Origin: [Phialemoniopsis] sp. UDSM-2020
Lineage: Eukaryota; Ascomycota; Sordariomycetes; Thyridiales; Thyridiaceae
Direction of reading: 5' to 3'
Assembly (NCBI GenBank): GCA_018873225.1
Contig: JAEILZ010000001.1
Span: 3,410,001 to 3,474,000, forward strand
Length of the DNA: 64,000 nucleotides
Shown here: positions 56,857-64,000 of the stretch, one piece after another
How positions within the stretch are numbered: the first letter of the stretch is position 1
Layout of the letters: each line of letters opens with the position of its first letter
The notes under the pieces: model-generated
Seen by the model: only the letters and a program-made list of their open reading frames with translations
The model's database searches: none
What the model was told of the DNA's origin: nothing
Position numbers and translations under genes: made by a program

Positions 56857-58191
56857 GTCGACCTGACGGGCCGTGAATTTGAGCCCGCGCCGCGAAAGCT
56901 GTGGGGTTCCCTGTCATGGATGGTGGTAATCTTTATTTTCTTCGTATACATGTATCAACATTTCTGCCCTTGTCATTGATAGGGTATCGGGTTGGATGGA
57001 GAGGGGGAGTTGCTCTGGGGACCTGTACGGCAATGGAAAGTGTCCGCAATGAGGATATCGGGCAGACGTCTTGTGGACGATGACTATTTCGAAAAGCTTT
57101 TGGGACATAGCGCCAGACAGGCAGGCCGGCTTGACAGAACGAGTGACTGGCCAAGATACCATGAAGCTGAGTAAGCCAATATAGCATATAACCTGTGGTT
57201 TGAAAAAGAATACGACGTGCGAGGTCGGAAATCAACGACTGAGCTTGACGATATTCAGGATGGGTATATCAGTATACACATGACCATGGCAGGCCGCTAT
57301 ATTTCCTCGTGCCAGTGATGAGACGGTTCCCTTACACGACAGGGACGCCATGAACGTCGGGCACTTATTTTAGAGAGCGGCGCTAGCTCGAGGATGCAGC
57401 CTGCAGAAATGGGCAGTTTTCCGCGACACGAATATTGCGCGAAAATCCAACCATTGACATCACTGCTGAGGCACTGATGTGACTCAAAGGGGTCCCTGAC
57501 AATTCAAAGCCGAGGGAGGTCCGAATTGATGAGTGAGTGACCGTGGTTGACAAATATCTTTTGGACAAGCCGACCGGAGAGATGACGACGGAATGGATCC
57601 ATGTGGTGGTGGCCGTCGGATTCCATCGGAGAGACAGACACACTAACTCGAGGCCCCATATGGCCTTACACAAGCCAAGGCAGCGTCTTGTCGCTGGGGA
57701 AAAGGCGCCCCTGTAGCACGTTCGAACTCCAGTGGCTCCAGCAGGTATTCTCGGCCAACCACAGCGAACTTATTTGCCTCCTGGGCACTTGGACTCCGAC
57801 TTTCAGTGGAGAAAACTCACTGTAGGGTGGATACGGAGCGAAACCGGTGGGACCCTGGATTGTCCAAAGTGTCTCTGGCGCAGCAAGACGCGACCAATCA
57901 GGCGAGGGCAATTGCCCGTTACTTCTATCTGGTTCCGCGAAAGCTCTGGGGAAAAAGAGAGAAGAGAGAAACCAAGCCAACTAAGGGCCTTGTTGCTCGG
58001 TAAGTCGAGAGATATGGAGACTGGGGACAGTTGCCTGCCTCGCTGTCTCTCCCTCGGGTCGGCTTTGACTAATAATTCTCTGGTCTCCGTCTCATTTACC
58101 TAACCAGACACTCTCTCTTTCTCTTTTCCTCCATCGTGAACTCCTCTCCTTTCTCTTTGATTTCCTTTTTGCTCCAGTCTAAACGTTCAAG
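56857..58191. other. Intergenic region ending in the CT-rich CCP1 leader
   Basis: There is no supportable gene between prp39 and the cytochrome c peroxidase gene. The last 100 bp (about 58100-58191) are strongly pyrimidine-rich and run into a 5' splice site, so they are read as promoter and 5' UTR. Confidence 0.45.
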
Positions 58192-58408
58192 GTATGTTCC
58201 CAAAGTTCCCGTCCTCCTCTTTTGATGTCGTAGCTTCATCTGTACCGTTCAAACATCCGAGCTTCATATGCTGGCCTCTCTCCCCGCCCAAAACCGGTAT
58301 CTCCGAGCTGGTGATCCGGGCTCATCCTCGTACCTTGGCGCATGCTTTCCCCGTGCTCACAAGCCTCAATATCTCCCTGCTAACATGTCGTCTTTTGCCC
58401 GGATCCAG
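58192..58408 (+). other. Probable 5' UTR intron of ccp1
   Basis: GTATGT at 58192 follows CAAG at the end of a CT-rich leader. A GCTAAC branch site at about 58379-58384 precedes the acceptor CCAG at 58405-58408, which abuts the ATG at 58409. The 217-nt length and sites fit a leader intron. It would remove in-frame upstream ATGs at 58268 and 58385. Confidence 0.6.
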
Positions 58409-59612
58409 ATGGCTTCCGCAGCACGCCAGTTCGTCCGCACTGCCACGCGCACCACCACGCGCAGCGCCTTCGCTGTCGCTCCCCGCGTCGCCTTCCGCCA
58501 GGGCGGCCGCCGCGCCTACTCGTCCGAGCCGACCAAGTCGTCGAGCTCGACCTGGCTCTGGGTCGCCGGTGTCGCCGCCATCGGTGGTGGTGCCGGCTAC
58601 TGGTACACCCAGCAGGGCGGCGTCCCCAAGGTCTTCCAGGCCACCCAGAAGGACTACCAGGCCGTCTACGACGCCATCGCCAGCCGCCTCGAGGAGAAGG
58701 ACGACTACGATGACGGCAGCTTCGGCCCCGTCCTCGTCCGCCTCGCCTGGCACGCTAGCGGCACCTATGACAAGGAGACCGGCACCGGTGGCAGCAACGG
58801 CGCCACCATGCGCTTCGCTCCCGAGTCCGACCACGGTGCCAATGCTGGTCTGAAGCACGCTCGTGACTTCCTCGAGCCCGTGAAGAGTGAGTTTGGGTCC
58901 CTCCCATCATCGTCGAGCTTCGAACAGCTTGCTGATATGTGATCCGTCCCGACAGAGCAGTTCCCCTGGATCACCTACTCCGATCTGTGGATCCTGGGAG
59001 GAGTCTGCGCCATCCAGGAGATGCTTGGTCCCAAGATCCCCTACCGACCCGGCCGGTCCGATAAGGACGTTTCCGGCTGCACCCCCGATGGCCGTCTTCC
59101 CGACGCCTCCCAGGCCCATGATCACCTCCGCGCCATCTTCGGCCGCATGGGCTTCAACGACCAGGAGATCGTTGCCCTGTCTGGCGCCCACGCCCTGGGC
59201 CGCTGCCACACCGACCGCAGTGGTTTCTCTGGCCCGTGGACCTTCTCCCCTACCGTCCTGACCAACGACTACTACCGCCTGCTGCTCGACGAGAAGTGGC
59301 AGTGGAAGAAGTGGGACGGCCCCAAGCAGGTACGTTCACCATCTGTGGAATGAAGTATTTGTCAATCAGAGATGCTAACACTGGCGACAGTACGAGGACA
59401 AGACCACCAAGTCCCTGATGATGCTGCCCACCGACTACGCCCTGATCCAGGACAAGTCCTTCAGGTCGTGGGTTGAGAAGTACGCCAAGGACAACGACCT
59501 GTTCTTCGAGGACTTCAAGAACGTCGTCCTCAGGCTCTTTGAGCTCGGTGTGCCTTTCGCTGAGGGCACCGAGAACCAGAGGTGGGTGTTCAAGTCCTCC
59601 AACGACCAGTAG
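58409..59612 (+). CDS. ccp1: Mitochondrial cytochrome c peroxidase
   Basis: Exons 58409-58886, 58956-59329 and 59391-59612 give 357 aa; joints are [16 protein letters not shown] and [12 protein letters not shown]. The N-terminal presequence ([20 protein letters not shown]) is basic and acid-free, followed by a hydrophobic stretch ([20 protein letters not shown], about 47-66) like the bipartite signal of intermembrane-space CCP. Class I peroxidase residues are present: Arg111, Trp114 and distal His115 in VRLAWHASG; proximal His238 in [11 protein letters not shown]; and the radical-site Trp in SGPWTFSP near 254. It reduces H2O2 using cytochrome c. The start is supported by the acceptor directly before it. 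ATG 58385 is the alternative if the leader intron is retained. Confidence 0.94.
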
Positions 59613-60973
59613 ATGGGTCGTTGTCGAGGATGTGTATTAGAGCGCTGGACATGCCGGCAAATAGACGTCTGCGAAGACGATAGAAGAGACGTCGGTTGTT
59701 TTGGAAAAGCCCTAGAGACAGCGCCGGCCCGAGAGACGCGCCTTGGTCGCTATTAGACTAGACGAGATTTGTTGGAGATGTCATGATATCTGTCTGTTTT
59801 ATTTGTTGGATACAAGGTCTGTCTACGGATAGACCGTAATCTGCTCTGCCACGTCGCAAAGCAAGAATGTTAGAGGTCGTCCCAGATAGTTGGATCTGTA
59901 TAACACGCCGCTCAATCTGAGCAGATATGTCAACTTTTGGTCTTTGAAACTCCGTGACGAGACTGGCGGTCGGCAAAGGCAAGAAGCGGAAGGCAAAAGG
60001 AGGTCGTCACAATAAGGAAGTCGAGTGGAAAGGTATGTAGGCCATGTGTCGCGGGCCGTGCCAGTATTTGAAGCATGGGTTCCCCGCATTTCCAATAGGT
60101 GCTGTGTCATTCGGCGCTTGGGTCATCGCTTTGCTGCAATAGGCATGTCACAACCACAACGGGGTGGTGTTGAGTCCGGGGGGATGAGCGTGTCATTGGC
60201 CCGTCTTTCATTTCAATGTCTAGGTACCCTGCATTCAACGTCTCACACGCATATTTGTTGTGACATGGTCTTATGCCTCTACGGCAGTGTAGACCGGGGT
60301 TTCTCGTGAGATTTTGATGGTCATGTAGCTAAGAGCATGATCGACGTTGAATAAGGTGTCTTCCAGCCGGGCACTGCAAAGTTTACGCCAATTGATATAC
60401 CGTCCGGCCCAGGTCGAGCACCAGTCAATTGGATGACAGCTTCTCGTCAGCTATCCACGAAATGAATTGACGGCACTGACATAAGTGCCCTCCGTTGCGG
60501 GGAGACAGTCTGTATTCATCCCGTTCTCGTGGTGTTTCCCACCACAAAGAGCACAAAGTCAGGCTGAAGAACAATCCGAACTTCAAAATAAAAAGACAGA
60601 AAGGAACAGTAACATAACAGCAACAGATAGATAGTAGCCAGTAATTTATGTACGAAAGGCGATCATAGCAGAAAGGACACTGGCTCGAGTGGGATTCTCA
60701 ACCATGCGAACTTCACTGCCCCAGTTTCTCCGCCTATTCTGCCTTAACCTTACAGGCGGGTGAGTGCTGGAGCCAAGACTGCACTTCTCGACGTCAACTT
60801 TTCAATCGCCGGCCTCGAGCCATTCCGTCCAGAGCTTCATCCTCCGCACAACCTCACTCCCAACGCCCCATACTCGAGGGGGAAGCAAACGACAACCCCC
60901 CTTTCTGAACATCCCCTGTCGAATTCACTCTCTTCTATACCCATCCTAAGGGCGCCGCCACCCACCGACGACA
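59613..60973. other. Intergenic region upstream of atp11
   Basis: No supportable coding frame is seen in 1.36 kb between ccp1 and atp11. It holds the ccp1 3' UTR and the atp11 promoter, without a motif I can name confidently. Confidence 0.5.
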
Positions 60974-61990
60974 ATGGCCGTCTCGGCAACCCGCCTCCCG
61001 GCCCTCCGCCACCTCGCCGCCTGCGGCACCCTGCCGCGCGCGCCGCGCCTCTCGCACCAGCGTCGCTGGGCCCAGGTCCACGACGTGCGCTTCCTCGCCA
61101 CGACCCAGCCCCGGCCCAGCGTCCTCGAGAAGTACCGCGACAAGCTCGACCGCAAGGCCCGCGACGAGGGCCACGCGGGCATCGACGAGCTCAAGTCCGC
61201 CTACGCCGACAAGATACGGGACCAGCGCTCCCGCGACGGCGCCTCCCTCGGCGCCGACCCGGCCGCCAAGGCTGCGCACGCCGCAGCACAGTCTGCTGCC
61301 GCCGCGGAAGCAGCGGTGCCGCCCCCGGGCTCGGCTCCGCCGCCGGCGCCCGGATCGTCTGCGCAGAGGGCTGCGACACCCGAGGGGTCAGGGACGGGCA
61401 AGTCCAACGTGAAACCCCTCGACGCGATCCTCGACCTCGAAAAGGCCCGGACCTTGCCCGTCAAGGAGCTGACGGCCATCTGGCGCCTGCGCCACGCGTC
61501 CAACACGCAGTCGCTCTGCGCCGTGATCCCGGCGCACACCTACGCCGCCATGGAGGCTGCCGCCCGCCGGCACCCGCAGTTCGTCCTGCCCGTGCCGCAC
61601 CCGGACCAGGGCGCCGAGATCCACTTCCTGCAGTGGACGTTTGACCCCCCGACCAAGACGAGCACGGTGCTCTTCACGCAGCTCGCCGAGTACAAGAACC
61701 GCGGCGAGTTTGCGCAGGCGCACACGACGGTCACGCACCACCTCGACCTGGCCGCCGACAAGGGCGTCGTTCTGATGCAGGGCCAGGTCGTCGAGAACCG
61801 CGGCGCGCAGGTCGACGACGCGCGGTGGCTGGTCATGTGCCTGCAGCGGTTCTACGGCGGGTGGGACGGCGAAGGGCAGGAAGGGGCTGTCCGGGCCGAG
61901 GAGAGGCGGAAGCTGCTCGAGTGGTTCGGCAATGGGGACGCAAGGTTCAGTGTGGAGGCGCTGATGGAAGAGACGGAGAGGTTGGCCTAG
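60974..61990 (+). CDS. atp11: Mitochondrial F1-ATPase assembly factor ATP11
   Basis: A single exon of 338 aa begins with an Arg-rich, acid-free presequence (MAVSATRLPALRHLAACG). It continues with VLEKYRDKLDRKARDEG and the Ala/Pro-rich linker at about 95-135. The conserved ATP11 core follows: VKPLDAILDLEKARTLPVKE, LTAIWRLRHA, PQFVLPVPHPDQGAEIHFLQ, VLFTQLAEYKNRGEFAQAHT and ENRGAQVDDARWLVMCLQRF. Atp11 is a matrix chaperone that binds the F1 beta subunit before it joins alpha in the ATP synthase head. The linker is codon-biased to GCC/GCG. The gene ends 318 bp from the convergent acyl-CoA synthetase stop codon. Confidence 0.93.
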   Translation: MAVSATRLPALRHLAACGTLPRAPRLSHQRRWAQVHDVRFLATTQPRPSVLEKYRDKLDRKARDEGHAGIDELKSAYADKIRDQRSRDGASLGADPAAKAAHAAAQSAAAAEAAVPPPGSAPPPAPGSSAQRAATPEGSGTGKSNVKPLDAILDLEKARTLPVKELTAIWRLRHASNTQSLCAVIPAHTYAAMEAAARRHPQFVLPVPHPDQGAEIHFLQWTFDPPTKTSTVLFTQLAEYKNRGEFAQAHTTVTHHLDLAADKGVVLMQGQVVENRGAQVDDARWLVMCLQRFYGGWDGEGQEGAVRAEERRKLLEWFGNGDARFSVEALMEETERLA

Positions 61991-62308
61991 ACGGAGGTGG
62001 AGAGACACTGTGTACGATTCGGGATAGGGGATGTATAAAACGATGATGGGAGGAATATAGACTCAGTACCATCATCATCATCATGTCACCACCACATACG
62101 AAACACTACGAACAAAAGATCATATAGACTGGCTCTTGACTAAGGATATATAACCCGGAGCTGTATCATACAAATGCCCTCACAGGGCTGTATAAATAAA
62201 GAACAGTATATCAAATCGCTTCCCTCCACATTGCTCACTCCCTTCAATTCGTAACCAAGGTCAAGCAACGCTGTTTCGCACCTCTAGATCCACAGCACTC
62301 AGCCTACA
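61991..62308. other. Short convergent intergenic region
   Basis: These 318 bp lie between two stop codons, with an ATC trinucleotide run near 62070-62084. They are taken as 3' UTRs. Confidence 0.5.
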
Positions 62309-64000
62309 TCACAACTTGGCACCGCCGGTCTTCCTCTCATCCTTCTTTGCCAGGTCCCTCAGCTCCCTCCTCAGGATCTTGCCACTCAGCGACTTGGGGA
62401 TCTCCTTGATGAACCGCACGCCGCCGCGCAGCTTCTTGTGCGGCGCCGTGTGCTCGGCCGCCCAGTCTACAATCTCCTTCGCCTTGTTCTCTACGTGTGA
62501 AGCGTCCTTACCCGCGGAGGACAGGCCACCGGACAGCACAACATATGCGCGCGGCACCTCGGTGGCCTGCTCCGGGTCCTGGACGCCAATCACACCGACA
62601 TCGGCGATGTCGGGGTGGCCGAGCAGGAGGCCCTCGAGCTCGGCTGGGGCGACTTGGAAGCCCTCTGTTTGATAGCAAGGTGGTGAGCACACTTGTATGC
62701 AATTGCCAGTAGCTAATTGGGAGAAGGGACAAATGACTTACTGTACTTGATCAGCTCCTTGAGGCGGTCGACACAGTAGTAGTTGCCGTGCTTATCACGG
62801 CGGAAGATGTCGCCCGTCTTGAACCAGCCGTCGGGTGAGAAGGTCTCCTTGGTCTTGTCGGGCTGGTTCAGGTAGCCGAGGAAGACGTTGGGACCCTTGA
62901 CCCAGAACTCGCCCTCCTCGCCCTCGGGCACCTCGTTGCCGTCGAGGTCGACGATCTTGGCCTGCATGTTGGGCGCGAGCTTGCCGACGGAGCCCATGAA
63001 CTTGGCCCACTCGTCCATCAGCTGGACGTTGGTCACGGGCGACGTCTCCGACAGGCCGTAGCCTTGCTTGACGGGGATGCGCAGGCGCTTCCACAGTGCC
63101 TCGGTCAGCTCGGCCGTCAGGGGCGCGGCGCCCGAGTGTAGGGCGCGTATAGAGGTCAGGTCGTACTTGTCGACGCAGGGGTGCTTGGCGAAGGCTAGGA
63201 CGATAGGCGGCGGGATGTAGGCGTAGGTCAGGCGGTGCTCCTCGATGAGCTGGCAGGCGCGCTCAATATCGAAGCGGGCCATGACAACGAGCTGCCAACC
63301 CTGGTAGATGCCAGCGAAGAGGCAGCAGACGAGCGCCTGAAGGCGAATCGTTGTCAATACCTATACGTGATGGCGAAAGCACAAGGGGAAGCGATTTAAC
63401 ACTGACATAACAATGGAAGAATGGTGTGACGCCCAGCATCTTATCTCCCTGTCCGTCGGTGCCACCATACGGTAGTAAGGACTGCCCATCTGTGGTAGCC
63501 ATCTGCAAGATGTTGGCCACTATATTATAGTGGCTCAAACATACGCCCTTCTGCAGGCCCGTCGTCCCAGAGCTGTACACCAGGAACGCGAGGTCCTTCT
63601 GCGGGTCGAGCGTCTTGGCCGGCGGTGCCTCATTGCGGGGACCATCCTCAACAAGCAGCTTTGAGAAATGAATGGCCTTGCCCTCCGGATCGTGCTTGTC
63701 GTCGCCAATGAGGATGATGCGGTCGAGCGGGATGCCGGCCTCCTTGGCGGCCTTTCGCGCATTGGGCAAGAAGGCAGCCTGAGTGACGAGCCCCTTTGCG
63801 CCGCAGTCGCGCATCTGGCGGATGAGCTCCTTGGGGGTGGAGAGCGGGTTGGCCGGGGAGGCGACGCAGCCGAGCCAGAGCAGGCCGCAGGTCAGCGCGG
63901 GGACGTCGATACTGTTGGGCGTGTAGAAGCCCAAGACGTCGCGCGGCTGGAAACCCCAGTGCTTGCGCAAGCCCCTAGCAAAGGCGATGGCAGTCTGCTG
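62309..64000 (-). CDS. Acyl-CoA synthetase / 4-coumarate-CoA ligase-like, partial
   Basis: The 5' part lies beyond the window. Visible exons are 64000-63407 (open at the edge, in frame), 63336-62742 and 62664-62309; introns are 70 and 77 nt, with joints FFHCY-ALVCCLF and LIKY-KGFQVAPAEL. About 515 residues of the adenylate-forming (ANL) family are visible: the P-loop-like YSSGTTGLQKGV, GYGLSETSPV, the GWFKTGDIFRRD hinge region and the C-terminal catalytic Lys in KSLSGKILRREL. The enzyme would activate a carboxylic acid with ATP and form a CoA thioester. The substrate is not readable from sequence. The C-terminus ends in AKL, a peroxisomal targeting (PTS1) tripeptide, which suggests beta-oxidation or secondary-metabolic acid activation in peroxisomes. 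Confidence 0.9.

Noticed and set aside
57710..57745. TTCGAACTCC stretch considered as a tRNA T-loop
   Set aside because: No acceptor or anticodon stem could be formed around it.
58194..58853. 219-codon plus-strand frame over the ccp1 start
   Set aside because: It is out of frame with the peroxidase and its translation is Ala/Ser/Pro-rich. It begins inside the probable leader intron.
60760..61644. 294-codon plus-strand frame overlapping atp11
   Set aside because: It is an out-of-frame shadow of atp11, Arg/Pro/Gly-rich. The atp11 frame holds conserved family motifs.

Overview
The window is nuclear DNA of a filamentous ascomycete (Pezizomycotina, most likely Sordariomycetes). The evidence is many short GT-AG introns (about 51-115 nt, with CTAAC/CTGAC branch sites), CT-rich 5' leaders, and proteins that read as fungal orthologues: CYT-4, NUS1, Reg1-like, PUP3, PRP39 and CCP1. 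I support 20 protein-coding genes, one of them cut by the right edge, and one tRNA gene. Most were assembled by joining exons by eye from reading frame, splice sites and family continuity. I see no transposon, CRISPR array or rRNA.

Layout. 1-3.0 kb has no supportable gene. 3.0-10.9 kb holds a small GPI-anchored-type wall protein (-), the mitochondrial RNase II-family protein CYT-4 (+) and a Reg1-like protein phosphatase 1 regulator (-). 10.9-19.4 kb is a long stretch without a supportable gene. 19.4-29.1 kb is compact: TRM5 (-), AlkB-like dioxygenase (+), NUS1 (-), SEC10 (+) and a Cys-rich single-pass membrane protein (+). 30.2-36.9 kb holds a SERCA-type Ca2+ pump (+), proteasome beta-3 (-) and a TUG/Ubx4-type UBX protein (+). 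39-41.7 kb holds a small secreted Cys-rich protein (+), tRNA-Leu(UAA) (-) next to a 41-nt poly(A) run, and a secreted class 3 lipase (+). 44-47.5 kb holds a 14-3-3 protein (+) and an unrecognised acidic protein (-). 49.2-56.9 kb holds a synaptojanin-like two-domain phosphoinositide phosphatase (-) and the U1 snRNP factor PRP39 (+). 58.2-64 kb holds cytochrome c peroxidase (+), the F1-ATPase assembly factor ATP11 (+) and a partial acyl-CoA synthetase-like gene with a peroxisomal-type C-terminus (-).

The genes are mostly housekeeping and do not form a biosynthetic cluster. Themes recur: mitochondria (CYT-4, CCP1, ATP11), secretion and membranes (SEC10, NUS1, SERCA, synaptojanin-like, TUG-like), RNA (TRM5, PRP39, CYT-4) and two secreted or surface products. 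TRM5 (an RNA methyl writer) and the AlkB-like gene (a possible alkyl eraser) are divergently arranged over 352 bp.

I did not find a convincing undescribed system. The most interesting signals are in gene architecture: a candidate in-frame cassette exon in a 408-nt PRP39 intron; an 8-nt micro-exon in the 14-3-3 gene; a proteasome gene whose first coding exon is only ATG; a CCP1 leader intron ending exactly at the start codon; stop-free 51-nt introns; and four introns that appear to use AAG acceptors.
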